DNA of 64,000 nucleotides from Bolinopsis microptera (lineage: Eukaryota > Ctenophora > Tentaculata > Lobata > Bolinopsidae), in contig NC_087078.1 of assembly GCF_026151205.1 (NCBI RefSeq), positions 9,130,675 through 9,194,674 on the forward strand, in the 5' to 3' direction. The translations under genes and the position numbers were made by a program. The notes beneath the pieces are model-generated. The model did no database searches, had not been told where the DNA came from, and worked only from the letters and a program-made list of their open reading frames with translations. Positions within the stretch are counted from its first letter, which is position 1. Each line of letters starts with the position of its first letter. This document shows, piece after piece, positions 1-11,313 of this stretch.

Positions 1-405
1 ATCGTCACTGACATTACATTCATTATTCCCACGGCCCAGGAATGCAGTGCATCTCCAGCCCCTATATACGACACAGCCCTTTATGATTGGCTTACATTGA
101 ACACGTGACGTATTACCATGGTTACAACAATTAGTGGCGACCTTTTCTAGAGTTGGCTTTTATACAAGCTCCATTGTTTATTTATAAAATTATATATTAA
201 CTGTAATACGCCCGCTGGTGGATATAATCCACATCACCTCGACCCGCGGGCGGAAAAATCGTATAGCACTCGGGCCCGATGGGCCCTCCGTGCTATACGA
301 AAATATGTCCTCCTCGGGCTAGCGCCCTCGGGGACATATGAAATATTGCACGCGCGTGCGCGTGCAATATTTTGTTCCGCCCGCGAGTCTCCGGTGATAT
401 GTATA
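1..405 (-). repeat. Multi-hairpin repeat, inverted copy cut by the window edge
   Basis: This is the reverse complement of the repeat at about 6390-6800, nearly identical base for base. It includes the segments TATAGCAC...GTGCTATA and AATATTGC...GCAATATT that fold back on themselves. The copy runs off the left edge of the window, so its full length is unknown. Together with the + oriented array at 6390-8549 it makes an inverted pair enclosing roughly 6 kb that contains the first anoctamin cassette. Confidence 0.85.
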
Positions 406-1765
406 TATATCCCCGGGTCAAAATCGGAAAAAATCCTACATTTTAATATACTTTAATATACCTACAAATTACAATTAGAAGATTTATATTCTTCGTTAAG
501 ATTTACATGATGAACTATATTTTTCACTCAGATTCGCAAGATAAGCCTGTTTTAGGAATAGTACATGAATTTCCATCCAGATTGGTCAAAAATTGGCTGA
601 GCTATGAGCTTAAAACAGTATGCCCATATTTGGGCATACGGTTTTGCCCAAATTTGCCCAAATTCGCTTTTCAAAAATTATAAATTATTTTAATATTGTT
701 GCCAAATGGTACATGCCCGTACATTAGCAAAAGATTTCAGGCAGGGGACATGCCGATCTGGCAGGGGTATACCAAACTTCTTAAACTTTCACTTACAGGA
801 GACAAAATAGGTCACAAAAATTCTATTGTATCGATCTTGGCCGATTAGGGCATATTGTCCACCCCATTTATATTGCTGTCTTTGTTATTTAATTATCAAT
901 GGTTATTGTTATATTATATATTACTATCTTACAGTACTACTAGCTGTCTTTTGTAGTACATGCCCTGCTTCCTTCCATTCCTAAACTACCTTACAAGCTC
1001 TTCCTCTTTTACACCCTTTTCACTCACTTCATTTCACTCATTCACTTCATATCTTATTACCACAGTATCTGCCAAAACCAACATGGCCCATGTGGAAGGG
1101 GGCCTTGACGTTGTTTACCACTTGGCCCTGCATCCCAAGCTGACGGTCGGCTTCCACTCTCTAAAAACATACCTTCAGTGAAGGCAGATGGTCAACAAAT
1201 AGCGATGCTAGAGCTTGGTGTGAACAAATCTTGACCTACTTTCACACCTTTGGGACGACTCTCGCAAATGCGAGAGTAATGACCCCGGGGAGGGCCCCAT
1301 TGGTTTTAGTAGGTTGCATGTTATTAAAAAAATTTAAATTTTTTTTTTTTTTCAATTCGCTTTTGCCCAAATTCGATAAAATTTCAATATTTTTTAATGA
1401 GACTAACTCTATGTGAAAGATATAACTCAGTGTTTGTTGAATATATTGGATACTAAGTAAAAAGACCTCCATGAACAAAATTGGGAAAATTGCACATAAT
1501 ATCTCGGTTCGGAATACTAGCCAAAATGACTTCATTAAAATTGAAATAACTCCATCAGTTTTCAATATTTTTTCAAGAACTTTTTGGAAACGATTAAGAA
1601 TTGCATTTCAAGCTTATTTTGGGCAACAATTTTTGATGTAGGCCTCCAAGGAGATAGGGATATATTAAAGTATATTGTAGGTATATTAAAGTATATTAAA
1701 GTATATCCCCGGGTCATAATCGGGAAAAATCCTACCTTTTTATATACTTTAATATGGTTGTGCCC
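406..1765. repeat. AT-rich segment bounded by related repeats, no gene
   Basis: A segment beginning CCCCGGGTCAAAATCGG at about 413-470 recurs in direct orientation at about 1706-1760. The part around 440-470 also recurs inverted at about 1665-1700 (TATTAAAGTATAT units). The palindromic phrase TGCCCATATTTGGGCA near 620 resembles one near 30205 inside another element. This looks like non-coding mobile-element sequence. Small open frames here have no splice context or recognisable domain. Confidence 0.45.
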
Positions 1766-1784
1766 CCCCCCCCCCCCCCCCCAA

Positions 1785-2820
1785 TATCTTATTTATCGTA
1801 GTATTTATTTTCATGGCATTTACTTTCATGGTATTTCATGGTATTTCTTTTATCCGTGTATCTCTTAATTAATATATAATTAGTGAACATTTCCATTTTT
1901 CAGCGGTTCATTTCTCCGTGTTTCTACTCTTCACACGTATAAATATAATTACTCCTAATTTAAGGTTGTTCTATACCTATACATCTGTTATTACCGGATA
2001 AATACGTTACATTTCACATTTCAAATTTCACTTTAAATCTCGCTTTACATTTCGCTTCTTTGTCCGTACTCAATTTATTCCTCTTTTCACAGAAGAGGAA
2101 ACATATAATGAGGGCGGTGGGTGCGGAATCGAACTATTAGAGTATTAGCCGTTTCCCGCACATATTCTCACTAACAGCCGTTTTCCGTCTTTCGCAGCTT
2201 TTAAACCGTAACCGGATGTTGAAGCCGGGACCGAATTCAGCCGAATATCCAAAATGTTGGGTAAAACTAAAAGGACGCCAAATTTATTTGCTGAGTAGAT
2301 TACCAGTAAAACATCCCAACACGAGGATTGCACTCTTACAAGTCACAGCTTTGGGACATCATTGCAAAGTACTGATACCCTATTAGAGGTATTGTAGGAT
2401 TGTCTCCATTTGTAGAATGCAAATTGCTGATACCATAACTCGATAATGGGTAAAAGGGGAGAAGGAATCCCACTTTCCGGCATTCCGTTCTAATGTGATC
2501 ATTGTTGATGTAGAAATAATCTGGGGATTGTTTAGAAATATCAGTTTGTTTTCATCTAGGATTGTTTCAAATTGTGTATAAATTTTCTTTGACATCTGAT
2601 ATTCGTACTGGCTACTAGTTTATACTTTATTCCTGACAGTACTGCAGCTGTACTAATAATATTGGCCCGTCTCCGCTGATTACTCCAAACAAGCACACAT
2701 TTCTCTGCAACTGTACTGTTCTAGTGCTGCCTGCTAGAAGGAATCCAGTTCCTACCCTCATTCCACAAATATATTAGCCTTCCTGTTGTTCCCTTTGCTG
2801 TAGTTTAGTGAGTATTAGAG
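1785..2820. other. Stretch without recognised gene
   Basis: The stretch follows a short C tract at about 1765-1783. I see no open frame with convincing splice sites on either strand and no long repeat. Confidence 0.5.
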
Positions 2821-2821
2821 T

Positions 2822-2886
2822 TCGTTGCTATAGTGATCAGTTTGTTGCTATAGTGATCAGTTTGTTGCTATAGTGATCAGTTTGTT
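2822..2886. repeat. 20-bp tandem repeat upstream of cassette 1
   Basis: The unit GTTGCTATAGTGATCAGTTT is repeated three times in near-perfect form, followed by a partial unit that ends at the ATG of cassette 1. It lies in what would be the 5' untranslated or promoter-proximal sequence. Any regulatory role is unproven. Confidence 0.8.
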
Positions 2887-2889
2887 GGT

Positions 2890-3353
2890 ATGACTACAGA
2901 GTATATACCACTCTCCATCCAAGATAAGAATCAGCAAGTGAGAATGAAAGGACACAATCACACTGTTACGACAGTGCTGGTTCTGGCTGAGGAGCTTGAG
3001 GATGATGAGAAGGAACTCCGAGAGTATTACGAGGAATTGTTGAGGTGAGTGTTAACGATTAACCAGATAGTAACCTAGTGACCAGATAGTAACCTAGTAA
3101 CCAGATTGCTTTGCATGAAATGTTACCTAGCACCTCAGAGAGATCTCAGCCCTGACCAAGAGCTTATTATACATGACGGTGAAGTGTTGAGATATGAATT
3201 GTGTGTATTCCAAGGGAGAAAGGTGTGAAGCTACAGGAGGTAGAAATAGAGGAGGGACTGAAAGTGGTGCTAGTGGAGTCTGAGTGGGAGCTGCTGGGCA
3301 AACAAGCAGAGGAATCGAAACTTAGCACGCCAACTGTTGCAGATACATACGAG
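2890..3353 (+). CDS. Anoctamin N-terminal cassette 1 (dimerisation module)
   Basis: There are two exons, 2890-3044 (ATG, ends in phase 2 at GTGAGT) and 3215-3353 (ends in phase 0 at GTGAGT), giving 98 codons. The product contains TVLVLAEELEDDEKELREYY, then EELLREKGVKLQEVEIEEGL, then VVLVESEWELLGKQAEE. This is the order seen in the cytosolic anoctamin dimerisation domain: a strand of VLV type, an acidic helix, then a strand leading into a helix that reads like WEVLxxYAE. No transmembrane exon follows before the next cassette. Either this is an alternative 5' end for the anoctamin core at 32819, with which its donor phase agrees, or it is the surviving front of a broken paralogue. Assignment rests on reading the domain by eye. 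The 5' start is the first ATG after the 20-bp repeats. Confidence 0.65.
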
Positions 3354-3440
3354 GTGAGTGTTACTTAGTAACTTAGAAACCAGATAGTTACCTAGTGACC
3401 AGATAGTTAGTTACCTTAGTTGCCTAGTAACCACGAGTTA
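3054..3440. repeat. GTAACCTAGTGACCAG-type intron repeats
   Basis: Short runs of AGTAACCTAGTAACCAGAT lie on both sides of the second exon of cassette 1. The same unit fills introns of the complete anoctamin gene, for example 39640-39720, 39900-39990 and 40470-40680. Confidence 0.8.
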
Positions 3441-3987
3441 GTTTCTTGCCGGTTATCTACTAGAAGAGAGATCACACAAAGATATCAATAGTTTATTTAT
3501 ATATTGGAATGAGGATCCCCAAAGTAGACTAATATTAAAAGAGGATATTTAATTAAATAATAATTCTTTCAGGGGATTATATATTATATTATTAAATACT
3601 TGAAAGCCCGTGGTCACACTATGCAACTTTTATTTGTTTACCTAATTTGCACGTGGGCGGTCGTACAGACATACAAAAACAATTCTTTGAATTATAATAT
3701 AGATTTGATATTAAATTTCAACTAAACTATTACGGGATCTTGAGATATTTCTAGGAGTATTCCTAACTTCTTGATGTAGTGCAAATTAGGGGATCACACT
3801 CGTCACCTCCAAATAGAATTATTGCAAGAGCAAGAATCACCTAGTTCACGATTCGGAAATTCCTAATGATATGTGCTTGTGTTTAAAATCCGTCAGCAAT
3901 CTAACCCCCCCTACCCTAAGATGAGTAGTGCTTGTTTACCCAAAGCTGGTTGTTTTGACACATTTACCAATGTCGCGTGTCCTATTA

Positions 3988-4027
3988 ACTGAGGCAGCAC
4001 AAGAACTAATGGTTGTAATGCCAACGT
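3988..4027 (+). pseudogene. Relic of a cassette-2-like exon
   Basis: The sequence GAGGCAGCACAAGAACTAAT followed by GGTTGTAATGCCAACG closely matches 9987-10024 in the second exon of cassette 2 (GAGGCAGCACAACAACTAAT, then GGTTGTCATGCCAACC). The matching stretch encodes EAAQELMVVMPT, the end of the dimerisation domain. It is preceded by an in-frame stop (ACTGAG read as TGA in the other frame) and lacks the rest of the exon. It therefore looks like a decayed duplicate, implying that at least one more cassette once existed here. Confidence 0.6.
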
Positions 4028-4128
4028 CCAACCTACGGAATAAGAACAATTCTAATGCCCAAACAAACCACTAATAGACCAGTTACCCAAGTTTGTGTAA
4101 AATTTACACTAAATTACTGGCAGTTTGT

Positions 4129-4866
4129 CTTAAGGGGGCAGGGGGGTCTTTATGAAATTTCTCTCAAAATTGATTTTATAGTTGTTTCTAATAGAGGGGA
4201 GTGATATCTATCTGCTACTTTTGGTCCCATGGAAAAATATTGTTCCTAGAGGAAATTATTGGCGGTCAAAGGTCAGCGCTCATGTGTAATTGTATTGCGC
4301 TAGCGATTTTCAATCACGCGCCCTGAAAATCGAGTCTAAAAATCTATCTTCTCCTACATTTTTTGAGCAATCACCTTGAAACTTTCAGGATATGTTCTAA
4401 GGAGCATTTAGAAACTTTTGCTCGTTTTAGAATTTCGAGATAGGCCTTTAAACATTTTTAATTCCATTTTGAAAATCTTGGACCTGGAAAAATCGTCAAA
4501 AAAAGAGATCCAAGATTTTCAAAATGGAATTAAAAATTTTTAAAGGCCTATCTTGAAATTCTAAAATGAGCAAAAGTTTCTAAATGCTCCTTAGAACATA
4601 TCCTGAAAGTTTCAAGGTGATTGCTCAAAAAATGTAGGATAAGATAGATTTTTAGACTCGATTTTCAGGGCGCGCGATTGAAAATCGCTGGCGCAATACA
4701 ATTACACATGAGCGCTGACCTTTGACCGCCAATAATTTCGTCTAGGAACAATATTTTTCCATGGGACCAAAAGTAGCAGATAGATATCACTCCCCTCTAT
4801 TAGAAACAACTATAAAATCAATTTCGAGAGAAATTTCATAAAGACCCCCCCCCCTGCCCCCTTAAG
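4129..4866. mobile_element. Full-length hairpin MITE with TTAA flanks
   Basis: The element is one long inverted repeat. The left arm starts GGGGGCAGGGGGGTCTTTAT and the right arm ends with its complement, with mirror-image sequence continuing to a short centre near 4495. TTAA stands on both sides (4130-4133 and 4862-4865), the target site used by piggyBac-type transposons. A second member of the family is at 59039-59769. No transposase is encoded, so it would be non-autonomous. Confidence 0.85.
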
Positions 4867-6385
4867 TAAGACCATAGTACTATGGTTGTATTACTACAAT
4901 GCTAAACTATATACTACTATAGTATATAGTTTAGTAATGATTACAACATTACATTTATAATTGAGTATTATGTAACGCGATGGAAATATTTTAAGCGGGT
5001 AATATCCTGTCCAAACCCAGGATACATAACATGAAGACGTTGTTGTAACTTTGTATGAAAAGCATTAATATACTATATAGTATACTATATTCCACTACTC
5101 CAGATGCAATGTGTAAACCAAGACGGAGTTCTAGAACTTTATGTCATATTTTGTTTTTGTTTAAAAGTACAGAGCCTCATCACACTTCTACTTCCAATCT
5201 TTTACTTTCTGTTTTATACTTAATTGTAGTAGTTTCGTACTCTCATTGACATGTACTCTATTTCTGAACCAGAAATAGTAAAGAAAAAACTCTGGTGACC
5301 TAATTTTGTTTCCGTTTTAATTTAAAGTTTCAATTCTGAGTTTTCTTTCGGATAAGTTCAGAATTTATCGTTTTATGTAGACTGATTCTTCCTGTTCTAA
5401 CAATGAACCGGATCAGACTGTTAAGTGTTAACCCCCCTCTGTTGATAACATTATTCAGACGATAACGCGATTATTCATTCTTATTGCACCTACAGAATGT
5501 GCAAATTGCAATATTCAATTTCAGGTGTAATTGTATCTGTGATAACACTAAATATCACTGCTCTGTCATGATCAGAATACTTAAGTTATTTAGTTATTTT
5601 TAAACCTATGACATTATACACATTCAAGATCTAAGAACGTTAAAATATTAATAACAGCCTCAAGATAATCGAGATAAAAAAGTTAAAGTTAGATGCTACC
5701 ACACACCGGGTGTCTTGATATATATTTTATGGTATATATGAAATATGATACCTAGTTTAACGAACACTTAAATTGATTTATATCACCATCTGGGACACAG
5801 GTATTTATAATCGAAATCATGTATAAGAAAGAGATGTGGGATGTGAGCCAGTATAATAGTGTCTGGTTTCTGTGTGCTTTGAATATTACCCTCTTGGTAA
5901 CCTTAATGCTTCTTTTTAAACACATAAACTTGTCACTAACAAAGTTAACAGTTACATAATATAATAATATTTAGGTTTGTTGTGTCTATGTTAGGTTGAT
6001 AATTATGAAGTGTTGGAACTCCGAAATAGGTTAAATCTAATCATCAGTGTCCCGTTAGGGCGCTATTATGGAGAAGAGAGGTCAATTCAGACTAAGCACT
6101 AGATAATGTATTTGAGTTTACAGTTATCTGCGTGTGTTGAATATTGTACACTACATATTTAGCATACATATATCCTACATAATTCAGCTGTTGAATAGTA
6201 TTGAGCCCCTTTATGTTTAGCACCCTTTTTTCTTAAATTGTTAGAGGTTCGTCAATAATCTGCTTATTACATGACCAGATGTTGTAAGTAAGTTCCTAGA
6301 GGGATCAAGATTAGGCTGGTAATTACATCAGAACTTTAAAAGGAATATTTAGCGGCGTAGTTCACGGCGTATTATTATTATTGAT
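4867..6385. other. AT-rich stretch without recognised gene
   Basis: Only short open frames without domain or splice support were seen. Near 4905-4935 there is a small palindrome, AAACTATATACTACTATAGT and its mirror, of unclear meaning. Confidence 0.5.
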
Positions 6386-6389
6386 CATG

Positions 6390-8549
6390 ATATATATACA
6401 TATCACCGGAGACTCGCGGGCGGAACAAAATATTGCACGCGCACGCGCGTGCAATATTTCATATGTCCCCGAGGGCGCTAGCCCGAGGAGGACATATTTT
6501 CGTATAGCACGGAGGGCCCATCGGGCCCGAGTGCTATACGATTTTTCCGCCCGCAGGTCGAGGTGATGTGGATTATATCCACCAGCGGGCGTATTACAGT
6601 TAATATATAATTTTATAAATAAACAATGGAGCTTGTATAAAAGTCAACTCTAGAAAAGGTCACCACTAATTGTTGTAACCATGGTAACACGTCATTTGTT
6701 CAATGTAAGCCAATCATAAAGGGGTGTGTCGTATATAGGGGCTGGAGATGCACTGCATTCCTGGGCCGTGGGAATAATGAATGTAATGTCAGTGACGATG
6801 AATATCAATAATATAGGGTGACCGATTATAGTGCTGATGTCTATTATGTAGTGTGTTATAATAACTTTGATATAACTCAAAGTATCATGTCATCTGCTCA
6901 CGAGCTGCATGATCCTACCGGACACAAAAATAAAATGTATATATAGTCAGTGTAATAAGGAATTTCACAAGGAGACGATACAGAAACTGAAAATATTTTA
7001 GAGAACTCCGGGCTATATTGCTACTGGTCAAATTAAATGTCACTTGTTAACGGGCTATATCATGAGCGGGCTGTAAAGATATCGGGCCCTTTTACAGCGG
7101 GCTGGTGAGAGCCCGCTATGCGAAAAAGCGCACGCTGGTGGATATATATACATATCACCGGAGACTCGCGGGCGGAACAAAATATTGCACGCGCACGCGC
7201 GTGCAATATTCAGCGTATTACAGTTAATATATAATTTTATAAATAAACAATGGAGCTTGTATAAAAGTCAACTCTAGAAAAGGTCGCCACTAATTGTTGT
7301 AACCATGGTAACACGTCACGTGTGTCGTATAACTATATAGGGGCTGGAGATGCACTGCATTCCTGGGCCGTGGGAATAATGAATGTAATGTCAGTGACGA
7401 TGAATATCAATAATATAGGGGGATTATAGTGCTGATGTGTATTATGTAGTGTGTTATAATAACTTTGATATAAATCAAAGTATCATGTCATCTGCTCACG
7501 AGCTGCATGAGCAGCCCTACCGGACACAAAAATAAAATGTATGTAATATAGTCAGAGTTGAAAAATACGTGAGATAAATTTTTTTCAGTGTAATAAGGAA
7601 TTTCACATGGAGACGATACAGAAACTGAAAATATTTTAGAGAACTCCGGGCTATATTGCTACTGGTCAAATTAAATGTCACTTGTTAGCGGGCTATATCA
7701 TGAGCGGGCTGTAGAGATATCGGGCCCTTTGACAGCGGGCTGGTGAGAGCCCGCTATGCGAAAAAGCGCACGCTGGTGGATATATATACATATCACCGGA
7801 GACTCGCGGGCGGAACAAAATATTGCACGCGCACGCGCGTGCAATATTTCATATGTCCCCGAGGGCGCTAGCCCGAGGAGGACATATTTTCGTATAGCAC
7901 GGAGGGCCCATCGGGCCCGAGTGCTATACGATTTTTCCGCCCGCGGGTCGAGGTGATGTGGATTATATCCACCAGCGGGCGTATTACAGTTAATATATAA
8001 TTTTATAAATAAACAATGGAGCTTGTATAAAAGTCAACTCTAGAAAAGGTCGCCACTAATTGTTGTAACCATGGTAACACGTCACGTGTGTCGTATAACT
8101 ATATAGGGGCTGGAGATGCACTGCATTCCTGGGCCGTGGGAATAATGAATGTAATGTCAGTGACGATGAATATCAATAATATAGGGGGATTATAGTGCTG
8201 ATGTGTATTATGTAGTGTGTTATAATAACTTTGATATAAATCAAAGTATCATGTCATCTGCTCACGAGCTGCATGAGCAGCCCTACCGGACACAAAAATA
8301 AAATGTATGTAATATAGTCAGAGTTGAAAAATACGTGAGATAATTTTTTTCAGTGTAATAAGGAATTTCACATGGAGACGATACAGAAACTGAAAATATT
8401 TTAGAGAACTCCGGGCTATATTGCTACTGGTCAAATTAAATGTCACTTGTTAGCGGGCTATATCATGAGCGGGCTGTAGAGATATCGGGCCCTTTGACAG
8501 CGGGCTGGTGAGAGCCCGCTATGCGAAAAAGCGCACGCTGGTGGATATA
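6390..8549 (+). repeat. Tandem array of multi-hairpin repeats
   Basis: There are three direct units, at about 6390-7129, 7130-7770 and 7771-8549. The complete form, best seen at 7771-7977, has an outer stem (CGCTGGTGGATATA with TATATCCACCAGCG). Inside it is a second stem (GACTCGCGGGCGGAA at 7801 with its near complement at 7935). Within that stand three perfect or near-perfect hairpins at 7819-7848, 7851-7887 and 7891-7930. The middle unit has lost the second and third hairpins. The array ends with another copy of the outer-stem half at 8531-8549. The short open frames through it are by-products of the repeat. Confidence 0.85.
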
Positions 8550-9439
8550 GGTTATTATAGGGTGTGTACGTGTACGATATTTGTGGCATTCGATGAGGAA
8601 TGATTACTCAATTTCTACATGAACAGCACTCGCTTCACAGTGGTTAGTGGGTTATGTTCGCAGTGTAATGTGAATGTTATGAGATCATGCTGGATATATT
8701 AGATTTTCCTGGACGATGAACCGGATTTATTATTTCACTGTCACTTGTGCGTTGCTCTTTATCCATTCTTTGTTCTTCTGATCCTTTTTCTTGCCTGACT
8801 TTGTAAACCTAGTTACATTATGATCATGTAACTCTCATCAGAGCAGTTACTTGATCACTGTCCAGTTTAATGTAAAAACTTTAAAAGACAGTCATTATTT
8901 TGTTCGTGATTTTATTCGAATCCAATTTGTTCTTCAATCGTACCGATTTTCAAGTTGCATTTCAAGTCGAAGCTATATTTCTTTATTCGTTAATATACCG
9001 ATAAAAATTGTGTATATCTATTATCCGCTAGCTGTACACATAATTAAATAATCTGGTTATATAGTTAATAAAATAATCTAAAATCATTTATACTTTACAC
9101 TCGTCTCGTCAGTTTATAAGTTCAAATTACTTTACGTTAATAATGTACCGCGGGTACATCACTGCCTGACAATTACAGTATATTCACCGTTTCTTTCTCG
9201 GAGGTGTACTATCTAAGAAACGGAATCCTGGTCACGTCCAATCGTACTATCTCGATCTATTTTTGTACGTCTCGTTGGTTTGATATTAGTTTGATTTTAA
9301 CACTCGCAGTCATTTCTCGGTGGTTGATAAGAACTGCTTATGAAAAGACAATTTTTAACGAATCTTTATTAATATTCTAGTAAACACTGATAAAAGGAAT
9401 TAACCGCTACTGAAAGACTATACCCGAATCCCTGGCTGA
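8550..9439. other. Stretch without recognised gene
   Basis: AT-rich sequence. The one 66-codon frame at 8851-9051 lacks any recognisable domain or splice border. Confidence 0.45.
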
Positions 9440-9490
9440 AGTCTTATCTACTCCCGAAAGAAGACAATCCTAGCAGAAGGCAGGTCTCAG

Positions 9491-10054
9491 AGTCTACTGT
9501 TGCCTAGCAACACACAGAGGAACTACAACTACAAGCCTCCAGGGGGAATGGCACTGTATCCCAATATCAACCTCCCTCTAGCAGAGATGATGTATGGGAG
9601 ACAGAACTGGTCACTAGTTGTGCTCATTAATGCCCCTGAGGATGATCTTAGTGATAAAGGTGATTGGTTACAGTCTTATTTCACTATTTACTAAGTTATT
9701 TTGCACAATAATCCTAGAATATCTTTCAATTTTACGAGTATTTTATAAAGGTTGTTTCAGATACCGTTCTTTTCATTAAAGCAACTATTTCTATCACGTG
9801 TCACCATGGTAACACGTGACCATGCTATCACGTGTCACCATGTTAACAAGTGACTCCCCCAAGCTGCGGATCTAAAGCAAGAGTTCCTAGAAAAGCTAGA
9901 CGAGAAGAAGCTAAAAAAGTTTGACTTTGATTTGGATGATTACAAAAAGGCTACTGCTATAGAAGCGGATATAGAACAACTAGCGGAGGCAGCACAACAA
10001 CTAATGGTTGTCATGCCAACCAAGCTGGGATACAACACTGATTCCCTCGATCAG
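9491..10054 (+). CDS. Anoctamin N-terminal cassette 2 (5' end uncertain)
   Basis: The two exons are roughly 9491-9659 (phase 1 end, donor GTGATT) and 9864-10054 (phase 0 end, donor GTTTAG). The frame is open upstream to 9440, and AG before 9491 is a plausible acceptor, so a further 5' exon may exist. An internal ATG at 9548 is another possible start. The product has NWSLVVLINAPEDDL, matching the first strand of the anoctamin dimerisation domain. It continues with an acidic/lysine-rich helix (FLEKLDEKKLKKFDFDLDDY) and IEQLAEAAQQLMVVMPTKLG, which corresponds to the WEVLxxYAE...RMP segment. The split codon across the intron is consistent. No core exons follow. Donors are weaker than in the other cassettes. 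Confidence 0.5.
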
Positions 10055-11313
10055 GTTTAGTGCAGTGCACACACTTGCAATTATAATAAATGTTATTTAC
10101 TTTATTTATTTCGATAACTTATTACACTGCTAATAGCACGTTAGACCCTTATTTAGGGGATTATCTCCCAGATTTACCTTAATATCTTTGGATCTGATTT
10201 TAAGCATTGCCGGTTGGTGCTGATCTCCATAGTTATTAATGTACTTGCAGTAATGAACAGTAGTACTTGCAGTAATGAACAGCACCAGAGGCTTGCGTCA
10301 GATACTATTAACAGTGAAAGTTATTGTCTCTTTATTCGATCACATTCCACTATATCTAACCTAGGACTTTGCCGTCATAAAAGACGTTCACCAGTGGATG
10401 TCCAGAAGATCTATTTTGGTGACTAGAGTGACATCATTTTATTTTTACCGTGTCTTGGATGCTTTCCTCTTTGGTTTTATATAATATGTTTTCTCCTCTT
10501 TATTTTTCTACTGAAGGAAGTTGGGACTAACTCTAAAGTTGCGACCTGCGAAACCTGATGCGGAACAGGGATCTATGGAGATTGGAGGGGTTATCAATAT
10601 CTAATGTAGATCGAACTTAGTTCCGACCTAGTAGTAGTAGTAGTTTATTTCAGCAACTCAACAATTTTGCAAGTATATAATACGCGGAGAGTTAATAAGG
10701 ATATTCTATAAATCAAACATTAAATTTGAGCGTACGAACCTCTTGTAAGTTTTGAAGACAAACTAACACAACTTAATACCTACAGTTGTAAATATTCCAT
10801 CGTGACAATTTCAATGAACTATTCAAATCAGTGCATGACATGTAAACTATAAAATACTACATTGTAATGAAGCACAGTATTGTGGTATCTGAAGAACGAT
10901 TGTTATTCTGTGGAAAATATAATTAAAAAATTAAAAATAAATATTAGTATAAACTAATCAGGTGGAACATGTTTACAATTAATTCGTCAACAGAAGAAGT
11001 ATAAAACCCAATGAAGCCCCCCGAATATTTCTAATTTTGGCAGTCCCTCAACTATTTGTTTTTTACAAATACATCAAAATAAACGATGCTATGCTATGTA
11101 CTACACGTGACGATAATTCGTCATGCTTAGCAAAATGCGAGTTTCTTTCGCTTGTACATTGCTCCTTCATAATATCTGAGCTCAGTCTGAGGTTAACTCT
11201 TCACTTGTTGTCTGTAGCTAGTTAGTATTCCTTATAGTTATAAGGCAATGTTACCAAGGTAACTCTACCATATAAGGTTTTGTTTCTAGTTTTGTTTCTG
11301 TTTCTATTTGCTG
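10055..11313. other. Intergenic or intronic stretch with a dispersed repeat
   Basis: At about 10512-10574 lies a copy of a short dispersed sequence (GAAGGAAGTTGGGACTAACT...GATGCGGAACAGGGAT) that recurs on the - strand near 53620-53670 and, more diverged, near 52905-52955. Otherwise no supported gene. Confidence 0.5.

Noticed and set aside
1242..1565. 107-codon - strand frame
   Set aside because: It lies in repeat-bounded AT-rich DNA with a poly-A/T run. No domain is recognised.
6381..7956. Two nearly identical 61-66 codon frames rich in arginine
   Set aside because: They read through the hairpin repeat units; the palindromic DNA, not a protein, is what is conserved.
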